Origin: Planctomycetaceae bacterium
GTDB lineage: Bacteria; Planctomycetota; Planctomycetia; Pirellulales; Pirellulaceae
Direction of reading: 5' to 3'
Assembly (NCBI GenBank): GCA_024642205.1
Contig: JAHEBQ010000003.1
Span: 1 to 56,398, forward strand
Length of the DNA: 56,398 nucleotides
Part shown: one piece after another, positions 1 through 8,035 of the stretch
Position numbering within the stretch: the first letter of the stretch is position 1
Layout of the letters: every line of letters begins with the position of its first letter
Program-made: the position numbers and the translations under genes
Notes under the pieces: model-generated
Seen by the model: the letters and a program-made list of their open reading frames with translations, nothing else
What the model was told of the DNA's origin: nothing
The model's database searches: none

Positions 1-84
1 ACCCATTACCCATTACCCATTACCCATTACCCATTACCCATCAACCATCAACCATCAACCATCAACCATCAACCATCAACCATC
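1..84. repeat. 7-bp tandem repeat, 12 units
   Basis: Five copies of ACCCATT (1-35) are followed by one ACCCATC (36-42) and six AACCATC (43-84). The unit changes in two steps but keeps its 7-bp period, so this is one array that drifted. The array runs off the left edge and its full length is unknown. Bases 85-253 that follow hold no convincing gene. Confidence 0.95.
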
Positions 85-253
85 AAATCAAAAAACTCAC
101 GTCAACCTCAGTTTTGTCAGTAAAGTCGACAAAAATATCAGCGTTGGATTGGTGATCCAAAACCGCTACGATTCACCCCCGCTCAAAACCTGAGCCGGTG
201 ATTCAAACCACGTTGCATCCATTTCGTCTTGCTGAATCGTCAGACTAACAACG

Positions 254-1207
254 ATGGACACAAATACAAACCGCAAGAAAACCAGGCGCCGACGACGTCA
301 TGTTCGATGGCGCGATACGAACTCGCGAACCATGAAATCCGACGAAGCTGGCAGTCAAAATCGTCAGCTTGCGGACCCAGCCGGCATCCAGACGTTACCG
401 TCCTTGGAAGGAGATGTCTGCCATATCAGCAAGTCTATCGAAGCCGTGCTCCTGTCCAAATCGGAAAACCGAAAACAACGGGCACTGGCGCGGGCGAGAA
501 ACATCCGCTATCAGACCGAAATACGTCGACCCATTGTATGCCTCGCATTCGTGCTGCCAATGGTCTTCCTATATGAACTGGGGGCCATTTGGCTGGGACG
601 CCAATCGATACGCAGTGGAATCGATCAGTGGTTTCATCAAAATCTCTACCAGCTTGGATTCGGTGAGCTGGTCGTATTACCGATCATAACGATCGCGGTT
701 CTGGTTTATTGGCATCACCGGAAACGGGATCATTGGCAGTTCCGCATCTCGTTATTGACCGGTATGTTCGCCGAAGCGATCGGGCTGGGCTTGATCCTGT
801 TTTGGGCCGCCAACGCGATCGACCAATTGGCCGATGGCGCTCAAGCGCCCGCCGCAACGGCCGTCCTATCCCAAAACGCGTGGTGGGCAAACATTGTTGC
901 CTGTGTCGGAAGCGGGATTTACGAAGAACTTGTTTTCCGGATCGGCTTGCTGTCAGTTTTGATTGTCGGGGCCAACAAGCTGTTTCCCGGCCATTTATCC
1001 GCGGCGTTGACCGGCGTGATCGCCGTCAGTTTGTTGTTTGCTGCACTTCACTACAGCGTTTTCAATCCTGCCGGCAACCCATTCGAAGTTTCCAGTTTCA
1101 TGTTCAGATTTTTTGCCAGTACGGTTTTTTGTATTTTGTTTTTGTTTCGCGGATTCGGTATTGCCGTTGGCGCCCACGTGGCGTACGACGTGCTAACGCA
1201 GATTTGA
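254..1207 (+). CDS. CPBP family intramembrane metalloprotease
   Basis: This is a predicted integral-membrane glutamic-type (Abi/CAAX, CPBP) protease of 317 residues. The family signature is complete: EELVFR at residues 224-229 (motif 1, EExxxR), F262-x3-H266 in LLFAALHY (motif 2), and a third conserved His in GAHVAYD (H308). About six hydrophobic segments lie between residue 95 and the C-terminus. The first 90 residues are highly charged (a run of five Arg near residue 11) and cytoplasmic-looking, longer than in most family members, so translation may begin at a later start. Family members cleave prenylated or membrane proteins or act in bacteriocin immunity. The substrate here cannot be told from context. 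Confidence 0.85.
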   Translation: MDTNTNRKKTRRRRRHVRWRDTNSRTMKSDEAGSQNRQLADPAGIQTLPSLEGDVCHISKSIEAVLLSKSENRKQRALARARNIRYQTEIRRPIVCLAFVLPMVFLYELGAIWLGRQSIRSGIDQWFHQNLYQLGFGELVVLPIITIAVLVYWHHRKRDHWQFRISLLTGMFAEAIGLGLILFWAANAIDQLADGAQAPAATAVLSQNAWWANIVACVGSGIYEELVFRIGLLSVLIVGANKLFPGHLSAALTGVIAVSLLFAALHYSVFNPAGNPFEVSSFMFRFFASTVFCILFLFRGFGIAVGAHVAYDVLTQI

Positions 1208-1452
1208 TTCGGAGATTCACGGCCTGGAATCACGCGTCCAGGTTTTCGGCCTGGACATATCCGATTGTCAACTCGATTCCCGGATTTTTGCCGAAGAATT
1301 TGATTTACGTTTTTGAGATTCCGAGTCGAAAATAACCCTATATTTCGCGACTTTGTTTCATTGCAGCTTTACAATAGAAGTACAGACATTCGCTCGGTCA
1401 AGGAACGAAAATTCGTTCTGATTGTTGGCTCGCGATATTTAGAAAGCATGTT

Positions 1453-1998
1453 GTGTTAACCGTTCGTCCAAAAATTACCGCTCTGAATTTTCATCTGTTC
1501 GCGCGAAGCATTCACCCCGAGTTATTTGAGGTCTGTGCCAGCCGGATACTGGAACGGGAAAACTATACATTGAAACTGAATATCACGACCGACGGACATG
1601 CGATTTCGTTTCTGCATGACTCCCTGGTTTTGACCGAAGTCAGTGCCGGTGCACATCACCCGCTTCCCGCAAACCTGGTCCTTCTATCGCATCCGATCGA
1701 AGGCACCAACCGCGACGCAACGGTGATTCACGGAAAGATCGGCTACCAATCGCAAATTCAGCTTGAGTGCGTCCCGCCCAAGACATTTGTCGCCATCAAA
1801 CAACAACTCGACCAGAAGGTGGAATGCGAAGGCTTGATCCACCGATTTCAATCGAACGGTCGAATTGCCTTCGGTGCGATCAGCTACATCAACATTCAGG
1901 CGTTCCGACACCATGTAAAAGTCCGAACGTTTCATACATTCCCGGACACGTGTTCGGTCATTAAGTCCGACACGCGATTTTCGCTGGACTTGGACTGA
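1453..1998 (+). CDS. DUF2617-like protein
   Basis: A soluble protein of 181 residues with no signal peptide or membrane segment. The start is a GTG; the nearby ATG at 1448 runs straight into a stop. The C-terminal FHTFPDTCSVIKSDTRF resembles the conserved end of DUF2617 proteins (Trp/Phe-His-x-Tyr/Phe-Pro followed by a TxTR segment), which occur in actinobacteria and planctomycetes and have no known function. A plausible intrinsic terminator follows at 2031-2058. The family call rests on recall of that C-terminal pattern and is moderate. Confidence 0.6.
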   Translation: MLTVRPKITALNFHLFARSIHPELFEVCASRILERENYTLKLNITTDGHAISFLHDSLVLTEVSAGAHHPLPANLVLLSHPIEGTNRDATVIHGKIGYQSQIQLECVPPKTFVAIKQQLDQKVECEGLIHRFQSNGRIAFGAISYINIQAFRHHVKVRTFHTFPDTCSVIKSDTRFSLDLD

Positions 1999-2030
1999 AT
2001 TCCAGATCTTAGCCGACCAGTGGCATGATT

Positions 2031-2058
2031 GCCGTTGCGACGGCCAGTTGTTTTTTTT
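2031..2058 (+). terminator. possible intrinsic terminator after the DUF2617-like gene
   Basis: GCCGT - TGCG - ACGGC forms a 5-bp stem with a 4-base loop (2031-2044), followed six bases later by eight T (2051-2058). The stem is short, so efficiency is uncertain, but it lies 33 bases after the stop of the upstream gene and points the right way. Confidence 0.5.
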
Positions 2059-2209
2059 CGGCCGATGCTAACATTGCACGAATCGACGACCAATTGCCAG
2101 CAGGTTGCCTTCGGTGATTGAATCAGCGGGCATTACCGTGGAATACCTGCGGCAGAAGTTCGCGGCGGAGCAATCGTCCCCGGAGTACCCGGCGACGCCG
2201 CATCCCGAT

Positions 2210-3262
2210 CTAGGAGCCCTTGGCTGACTTCGTCCGCGTCGGACGTCTGGGATGATCGTAGGTACAACAGTCAGCCGGGCAAATATCCCAGTTGGCAGGC
2301 ATGTTTCCAATGGCCCGTTTCTCCGAACCCGTCGTTCGCTCCAGAATCAACTCCCGGATCATTGAAACAAAACTCGGATGCGTGCCAACAGACTGCGCCC
2401 GAACCATATTGATCCCCAGTTCATCGCATACCTCACGGGCCTCAGTGTCGAGATCGAACAGAACTTCCATGTGATCGGACAAGAAACCAATCGGCATCAA
2501 GACCAGATCTTGAACGTCGGTTTCTCGTTTGAGTTCCCTGATGTAATCACAAACGTCCGGTTCCAGCCACGGTTGTGACGGTGGACCCGACCGACTTTGA
2601 TAGACCAACGCCCAGGGGTAATCACCAATCGACTCCATGATCAACCGGCAAGCTTCCCTCAGTTGGGTTGAATACATGCAACCTTCCGCCATCGACATTG
2701 GAATGCTGTGGGCCGTGAACACAAACCGCGTGTTCTGCCGTCGGTCCGCCTGAATATGATGAATCGCATCCTCGACTCGTCGAACCGACGCGTCAATATA
2801 CAGCGGATGGTTGAACGCCATGCGCAGCTTGTGCACTTCCGGAGCATCGGCCCCGAGACTGGCCTGCGCTTCGGCAATGTTCTCCCGGTATTGTCGACAC
2901 CCGGAATAACAACTGAAGATCGACGTGAAAAAACCCAACGCATTCTTGATTCCGTCGTTCCTCATCTGCCGAAGCGTATCCGGGATTAGAGGATGCCAAT
3001 TTCGATTTCCCCAGTAGACGGGCATGTCAATCTGATGGTCGGCCAACTCCTGCTTGATCGCCGCAATCAACTTGCGATTCTGCTCATTGATGGGGCTGAT
3101 ACCCTGAAAATGCCGGTAGTGATCGCTGACTTCAAGCATCCGTTCCCGCGGCACGTTCTTGCCGCGAAGCACGTTTTCAAGAAATGGCATGACGTCGTCC
3201 TGGCCTTCGGGCCCACCAAAGGAAACGAGTAACAGGGCGTCGTATGGATTTTGGGAGTTCAT
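2210..3262 (-). CDS. hemH: ferrochelatase
   Basis: Inserts Fe2+ into a porphyrin at the end of heme synthesis. The 350-residue length is normal for the family. Visible signatures are LLVSFGGPEG at the N-terminus, FQGISPIN, FFTSIFSCYSGCRQYRE, the TAHSIP segment with the metal-site His, and YQSRSGPPSQPWLEPDV. The C-terminus carries a Cys cluster, CPADCC, followed by a basic tail. It recalls the C-terminal cysteines that bind a [2Fe-2S] cluster in actinobacterial (coproporphyrin-type) enzymes, but spacing differs and a cluster is not proven. No other heme gene lies nearby. The thioesterase gene ends 33 bp upstream on the same strand, so the two may be co-transcribed. Confidence 0.95.
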   Translation of the reverse strand: MNSQNPYDALLLVSFGGPEGQDDVMPFLENVLRGKNVPRERMLEVSDHYRHFQGISPINEQNRKLIAAIKQELADHQIDMPVYWGNRNWHPLIPDTLRQMRNDGIKNALGFFTSIFSCYSGCRQYRENIAEAQASLGADAPEVHKLRMAFNHPLYIDASVRRVEDAIHHIQADRRQNTRFVFTAHSIPMSMAEGCMYSTQLREACRLIMESIGDYPWALVYQSRSGPPSQPWLEPDVCDYIRELKRETDVQDLVLMPIGFLSDHMEVLFDLDTEAREVCDELGINMVRAQSVGTHPSFVSMIRELILERTTGSEKRAIGNMPANWDICPADCCTYDHPRRPTRTKSAKGS

Positions 3263-3295
3263 GAGTTGTCTTGTTTTGTTGAACGGGAGCTGAAA

Positions 3296-3730
3296 TCAGG
3301 ATGAGTGAAGGGCCTGGATTACAAAATCAGGAATCAGGATCGCAAAGGGAGGCTTGCCGTCGGGAAATCGGCAACAGGCGACTTGAAATCGGCCTTCCGC
3401 AACCGGCTGCCCTCGATCATTGGCCAGATCGAACTCATACCAGATTTGCTTACCGTCAATTTTTACGAGCCTCAACGTCACCTCAACCTGTTCTCCAAAC
3501 ACAGCCGGCCGGTGAATTTCCAGATCCACATGGAGACGGGGGAATCCCATGGTCCCCCGCTCATCATACAATACGACTCGCAGACCACGACTCCGAAGAA
3601 ACGCGTATTCTGTTTCCTCCATCATCCGAATGTAAGTCGCAAAATGGGCGAACCTGCTTCCGTCGGTGTCCACAAACCGGACCTCGCGGGAATACTCGAA
3701 ACTTGCAATGGCTGAGGATGAAATGCTCAA
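3296..3730 (-). CDS. hotdog-fold acyl-CoA thioesterase (4-HBA-CoA thioesterase type)
   Basis: The core REVRFVDTDGSRFAHFATYI followed by MMEETEYAFLRSRGL is the active-site region of 4-hydroxybenzoyl-CoA thioesterase/YbgC-like hotdog enzymes, with the conserved Asp in FVDTD. The product is 144 residues from a TTG at 3730 (LSISSSAIASFEY). The frame stays open to an ATG at 3793, which would add 21 residues of non-family sequence and overlap the divergent methyltransferase gene, so I prefer the TTG. The likely substrate class is a short or aromatic acyl-CoA; it cannot be narrowed. Lies directly upstream of hemH on the same strand. Confidence 0.8.
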   Translation of the reverse strand: MSISSSAIASFEYSREVRFVDTDGSRFAHFATYIRMMEETEYAFLRSRGLRVVLYDERGTMGFPRLHVDLEIHRPAVFGEQVEVTLRLVKIDGKQIWYEFDLANDRGQPVAEGRFQVACCRFPDGKPPFAILIPDFVIQALHSS

Positions 3731-3820
3731 AATAACGGGAACCAAAAAAACAGGCCCAGCAGTACGGTGATAAACATCCCTGCTGAAAACCATTCAGATT
3801 TAGCGATTGATTTGACTTCT

Positions 3821-4615
3821 ATGAAACCGTCAGAACAGCATTGGCACAACCGGGCGGCCTGGGATCGGCTGGCGAAAAAGCAGGATCGACTCGCCAAACC
3901 CGCGCGCGACGTCGATTTTGCCAGACCCCTGCAGTCAGTTGATGGACCCGGCTGGCTCGGAGGCAATATCACCGGAAAGCGTGTCCTCTGCCTGGCAGCG
4001 GGGGGGGGTCGGCAAGGTCCGATTTATGCTGCCGCAGGCGCGATCGTGACGGTGGTTGATATCAGCCCGGCGATGTTGGAGCTGGATCGGGCCGTTGCTG
4101 GCGAACGAAACCTGTCGCTGAAAACCATCGAAGCTTCGATGGATGACCTTTCTTCCCTTCAGGACAATTCTTTCGAAATCGTGATTCAACCGGTAAGTAC
4201 CTGCTACGTTCCCGATGTCCTGCCGGTATACCAGGAAGTCGCCCGCGTGCTATGTGCTGGAGGACTTTACATCAGCCAACACAAACAACCGACGAGCCTG
4301 CAAACGACGATCGACGCTGATTCGGGTGGATATCGCATCGAATACCCCTATTACCGAACCGATCCGCTGCCGCCATCGGCCAAGCCCAATCTGATTCGCG
4401 AGGACGGTACGCTGGAATACTTGCATCGCTGGGAGAATTTGCTGGGCACGATGTGCCGGGTCGGGTTGGTGATCGAAGACATCACTGAACCAATGCATGC
4501 CAAACCAGACGGGGTTGCCAGCAGCTTCGCCCACCGTTGCCAATTCGTCGCTCCTTACATTCGCGTCAAAGCCCGCCGCACGGGTAAAGCAAGGTCAAAC
4601 GTGATTATCGTTTGA
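3821..4615 (+). CDS. class I SAM-dependent methyltransferase
   Basis: Rossmann methyltransferase of 264 residues from ATG 3821 (MKPSEQHWHNRAAWDRLA); an in-frame ATG at 3767 would overlap the divergent thioesterase gene. Motif I is VLCLAAGGGRQG, motif II ends in VVDISPAML, and the acidic post-motif segment is MDDLSSLQDNSFEIVI, followed by a VARVLCAGGLYI strand. The overall plan is that of a UbiE/BioC-like methyltransferase with no substrate-specific feature I can recognise. The Gly triplet of motif I is encoded within a run of nine G (4000-4008), where slippage would shift the frame. A stem-loop with seven T follows at 4617-4646. Confidence 0.8.
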   Translation: MKPSEQHWHNRAAWDRLAKKQDRLAKPARDVDFARPLQSVDGPGWLGGNITGKRVLCLAAGGGRQGPIYAAAGAIVTVVDISPAMLELDRAVAGERNLSLKTIEASMDDLSSLQDNSFEIVIQPVSTCYVPDVLPVYQEVARVLCAGGLYISQHKQPTSLQTTIDADSGGYRIEYPYYRTDPLPPSAKPNLIREDGTLEYLHRWENLLGTMCRVGLVIEDITEPMHAKPDGVASSFAHRCQFVAPYIRVKARRTGKARSNVIIV

Positions 4616-4616
4616 C

Positions 4617-4646
4617 CGCCTGGCCATCGTACCACGGCGTTTTTTT
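4617..4646 (+). terminator. intrinsic terminator after the methyltransferase gene
   Basis: CGCCTGG (4617-4623) pairs with CCA-CGGCG (4632-4639) across an 8-base loop, with one bulged C at 4635, and is followed by seven T (4640-4646). It begins just after the stop codon of the methyltransferase gene. Confidence 0.6.
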
Positions 4647-4749
4647 CAGTTGGCCACGAACACAGCCAATCCTTGATTTCCACCGGCCTGCACAATTCAC
4701 GTTCACTCATCGCTTGTGAGTTTTCCTGGCAGCGGGATGCTTCCCAAAC

Positions 4750-5775
4750 TCAGATCGCCGGTTGTTGCTGAGACAAACAATGAAAGGACCCCAGACCGAC
4801 AGACAAATTCTTCGAAGGCGACCCGATTACACGGCGGGTGGGAAACAGCGGTTTGAGAATATCGATGGCTTTCAAATCCTCGGGGACGCCAAACTGGGGA
4901 ACCAACACCAGTTCATTCGTGATCAGAAAATTGCAAAAACTCGCCGGAATTCTTCGCTCGCAATACTCGATTGGACCGGGGATCGGCAGCGGTATCAGGC
5001 GATAATGTCCCAATTCAACCGCGTTCAATTCTGATTTGAGGTCATCCAGGTTTTGCGTGAGCCCTGGCGACTGGAGATCACCGGGATCATCGCTCCAGGC
5101 ATAGACGATTGTCTGACGATCGGTGAATCGGGCAAGCTGATCGATATGGCCGTCAGTATCATCGCCTTCAATCGCATCACCCGATAGCCAGATCAAGGCC
5201 CGTACGCCGAGGTGATCCCGAAGTAGTTTCTCGACCTGCGCAAGCGACACGTTCGGGTTGCGATTTGGATCAAAAGCACATGATCGGGTGCAAAGCAAAA
5301 CGGCGTCGTCATTGACTTCAATTGCGCCCCCTTCGAAACAAAAACCGGGGGAAATACACTGAATTCCCAGATAGTCGGCCACGCGTTTGGCGACTTTTTG
5401 ATCTTCATCAAACGGAGGATACTTTCCTCCCCACGCGTTGTAGTGCCAATTGATGGCAACCAGTTGGTTATTCGAATCGATGACGAATGTCGGGCAATAG
5501 TCTCGTGCCCAGGCATCGTTGGTCGGAATACTGACAAGCGTCATGTTCGAAATCGACCCGAGACGCTCTTCGGCCGCCTGGAGCTCATCACCTGCGGCCA
5601 TCACAAAAACGGGCTGTGTCGGCGCAATCATGGTCACCAGTTCGACAAACTCGTTTTGGGCCGCAGCCAGGTTGTGCGGCCAGGTCTCGAGATTGTGCGG
5701 CCAGCTGAACCAGATTGCGGCTTGTCGTTCCCATTCAGCCGGCATGTGAAGTCGTGTTGGATTGGTTTTCGTCAA
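4750..5775 (-). CDS. aguA: agmatine deiminase
   Basis: Converts agmatine to N-carbamoylputrescine and ammonia in the arginine-decarboxylase route to putrescine. The 341 residues include the guanidino-modifying-enzyme signatures: MPAEWERQAAIWFSWP at the N-terminus, NDAWARDYCP, FCFEGGAIEVNDD, DDTDGHIDQLARF with the catalytic Asp/His, and the nucleophile Cys333 in GLGSFHCLSQQ. It belongs functionally with aguB, which lies upstream on the same strand but 383 bp away, so the two may have separate promoters. No arginine decarboxylase is in view. Confidence 0.95.
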   Translation of the reverse strand: MTKTNPTRLHMPAEWERQAAIWFSWPHNLETWPHNLAAAQNEFVELVTMIAPTQPVFVMAAGDELQAAEERLGSISNMTLVSIPTNDAWARDYCPTFVIDSNNQLVAINWHYNAWGGKYPPFDEDQKVAKRVADYLGIQCISPGFCFEGGAIEVNDDAVLLCTRSCAFDPNRNPNVSLAQVEKLLRDHLGVRALIWLSGDAIEGDDTDGHIDQLARFTDRQTIVYAWSDDPGDLQSPGLTQNLDDLKSELNAVELGHYRLIPLPIPGPIEYCERRIPASFCNFLITNELVLVPQFGVPEDLKAIDILKPLFPTRRVIGSPSKNLSVGLGSFHCLSQQQPAI

Positions 5776-6158
5776 GGTATTACGCTCCCGGGTACGATTC
5801 TCATCAGGATTGGTTACGTTACAAAAAATATGGAGATTTTCTTAACTGTATCGCCAGGTGGGCGGCAGGTTTTGCATCAGACCGTCACGGCAAACAACGT
5901 CGACGCGTGCCTTTTCGAGCTCGTGCCGGCCCCTCAAGTCTCCAGAATCATCACCTCGGATTGACTCGAGCCAGAACGATGATCGTGCTGGCCGGATGGT
6001 CCATTCGCAGGCTTGGAAACCAGTGTTCTGTCACCGCTGAGAATCAAGGTGGGCATAAGAGCTGGTCGTAGTGAACAAGGCTACGAGTCCTTGCATTTTT
6101 TTGATCAAAAAGACCCGCGACCTTGTCTACTACCCATGAATCAAATCTTGACACTGCA
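5776..6158 (-). other. 383-bp gap between aguB and aguA
   Basis: No gene on either strand convinces me. It separates two genes of the same pathway and may hold the aguA promoter. A short plus-strand frame from ATG 5830 (44 codons) is not supported. A hairpin (CAAGG/CCTTG, 6076-6093) followed by seven T (6096-6102) points to the plus strand, where no gene precedes it. Confidence 0.4.
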
Positions 6159-7028
6159 CTAGGATTCCAACCATCGCTTCGTCAGCCCCCGGTAAGCGTC
6201 AATTCGCCGGTCGCGAAAGAATGGCCAGTGGGTCCGTGCCGTTTCAATGAGCGACAAATCACAGTCGACGATCAACGTTTCCGGTTTCTCATGCGAAGCA
6301 ATTTTCACCAGACTGCCATACGGATCAACGACAAACGATGAACCCCAGAACTCAATATTGTCTTCGACACCCACTCGGTTGGGGGCGACCAGAAACACCC
6401 CATTGGCAATCGCGTGGGACCGCATCATGGTTTTCCAGGCGTCAAGCTGACTTGCCCCGAATTCGGCTTTTTCGGGGGCCTGCCAGCCGATCGCGGTGGG
6501 GTAAACCAGGATCTCGGCCCCGTGCAACGCCGTCAGGCGAGCCGCTTCGGGGAACCACTGATCCCAACAGATACACACACCGATCTTGCCGACCGACGTG
6601 TCAAAACACTTGAAACCAAGATCCCCCGGCGTGAAATAGAATTTCTCGTAAAAATAGGGATCGTCCGGGATGTGCATTTTGCGGTAGGTACCCAGGATTG
6701 AGCCGTCTGACTCAATCACCACGGCAGAATTATGGAATAGCCCCGCAGCTCGTCGCTCAAACATGGGGACGATGATGACAACACCCAGTTTTCTCGCAAG
6801 CTCGACGATCCGATCCGTTGTCGGGCCAGGAATGGACTCAGCCAGGTTGAAATGTTCGTGGTCTTCGGATTGACAAAAGTATCGACTGGCAAACAATTCC
6901 TGCAGGCAAATCAGCTTCGCGCCGCCGGCCGCCGCGTCCACAATCTGGGCAATTGTCGTTTCGATATTCGCTGGCACGTTCGTTGAACAACCAAGCTGAA
7001 TTGCGGCGACGGTAAGTGTTGGTTTCAT
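6159..7028 (-). CDS. aguB: N-carbamoylputrescine amidase
   Basis: Nitrilase-superfamily enzyme that hydrolyses N-carbamoylputrescine to putrescine, CO2 and ammonia, completing the pathway begun by aguA. At 289 residues it has normal length. The Glu-Lys-Cys triad is readable: E44 in CLQELFASRYF, K117 in YRKMHIPDDP, and C154 in VCICWDQWFPEAARL. The ELFASRYF and DQWFPE segments and the DDPYFYEKFYFTPGD loop are typical of this amidase rather than of beta-ureidopropionase or nitrilases. The divergent bioD gene starts 188 bp away across a region that contains a 23-bp tandem repeat. Confidence 0.92.
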   Translation of the reverse strand: MKPTLTVAAIQLGCSTNVPANIETTIAQIVDAAAGGAKLICLQELFASRYFCQSEDHEHFNLAESIPGPTTDRIVELARKLGVVIIVPMFERRAAGLFHNSAVVIESDGSILGTYRKMHIPDDPYFYEKFYFTPGDLGFKCFDTSVGKIGVCICWDQWFPEAARLTALHGAEILVYPTAIGWQAPEKAEFGASQLDAWKTMMRSHAIANGVFLVAPNRVGVEDNIEFWGSSFVVDPYGSLVKIASHEKPETLIVDCDLSLIETARTHWPFFRDRRIDAYRGLTKRWLES

Positions 7029-7061
7029 AGTTCGTTTTCGACGGTTTGGTCGCTCACAAAG

Positions 7062-7107
7062 TCAGTGTTCCGGATGAATGAAACTCAGTGTTCTGGATGC
7101 ATGAAAC
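7062..7107. repeat. two 23-bp direct repeats between aguB and bioD
   Basis: Two head-to-tail copies (7062-7084 and 7085-7107) begin TCAGTGTTCYGGATG and end ATGAAAC, differing at two positions. They lie 34-79 bp in front of the aguB start and 110 bp in front of bioD. Exact-period tandem copies in a divergent promoter region could be binding sites for a regulator; this is inference. Confidence 0.6.
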
Positions 7108-7216
7108 GAGGTGTCCTGAACCCGAGACCTGATTCCATTCAGACTGGAGGCGGTGTCGCGTTGATAATTCACCGTCCCTATCTGGACGATCATCCTATCA
7201 ATGGTAGTCTTACAGC

Positions 7217-7948
7217 ATGTTAAATAAACCACCCCATGGATTGTTCATTACCGGCACCGATACGGAGGTCGGCAAGACCCACGTCGCAACACTGATCGTC
7301 AGGGAATTGGTCGCCGCGGGACATCGCGTCGGTGTCTATAAACCGGTCGCCAGCGACTGCGTTTTTGATGGTCGCCAGCTGGTTTCTGAAGACGCGGTAG
7401 CACTGTGGGAAGCCGCCGGACGGCCGTTGACGCTCGACGCCGTTTGTCCACAACGTTTTCACGCCCCGCTTGCTCCCCATTTGGCGGCCCGGAACGAAGG
7501 CCGCGAGGTCGATTCCGAGCTCATGCGAACTGGCATTTCGGCTTGGGCGGATGAATGCGATATCGTCATTGTCGAAGGAGCTGGCGGTTTGATGTCGCCC
7601 ATCAGCGACGACGAATATTTCGCCGACATCGCCTGCGACCTGGGGTACCCGGTCGTCGTCGTGGCCCCCAACTCCATTGGCGTGATCAACCAGTCGCTTT
7701 CAGCCCTGATTACGGCCGCATGTTTCCGCGACGGGATTCCGATCGCGGGCGTCATCCTCAACGACGCCCGAATGTTTGATGGCGATCTCAGCATGGAAAC
7801 CAACCGCGAGCAGATCGCCAGTCGGGCAATGGTGCCCGTGCTGACGCGATTGCGCTACGAGGGAGACGCGTTCGATGAGAAAGTCGATTGGATGGCGGTC
7901 GCACAGCAATCGGTAGAGGCAGCCGAATCTGAAACAGCGGGGTTCTAG
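7217..7948 (+). CDS. bioD: ATP-dependent dethiobiotin synthetase
   Basis: Closes the ureido ring of dethiobiotin from 7,8-diaminopelargonic acid, CO2 and ATP, the penultimate step of biotin synthesis. The 243-residue protein starts with the P-loop GTDTEVGKT (residues 13-21). Other signatures are KPVASDC, the RFHAPLAPHLAA substrate segment and VEGAGGLMSPIS. No other bio gene is in the window, so the pathway must be dispersed. It stands alone between divergent aguB and a convergent secreted-protein gene. Confidence 0.95.
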   Translation: MLNKPPHGLFITGTDTEVGKTHVATLIVRELVAAGHRVGVYKPVASDCVFDGRQLVSEDAVALWEAAGRPLTLDAVCPQRFHAPLAPHLAARNEGREVDSELMRTGISAWADECDIVIVEGAGGLMSPISDDEYFADIACDLGYPVVVVAPNSIGVINQSLSALITAACFRDGIPIAGVILNDARMFDGDLSMETNREQIASRAMVPVLTRLRYEGDAFDEKVDWMAVAQQSVEAAESETAGF

Positions 7949-8035
7949 CCGATTCGGTCCGCCCAAGGGTTACCGCATGGCCGTACCCCAATCAAGGGAC
8001 GGGTTTTCAGCGTCACCAAAAAAATGGTTCGAGCC

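Noticed and set aside
5830..5964. 44-codon plus-strand frame in the aguB/aguA gap
   Set aside because: Protein-like in places, but it has no ribosome-binding site and no recognisable family, and it lies in a likely promoter region.
6076..6102. Hairpin with seven T on the plus strand
   Set aside because: Five-base stem with no plus-strand gene upstream; probably chance.
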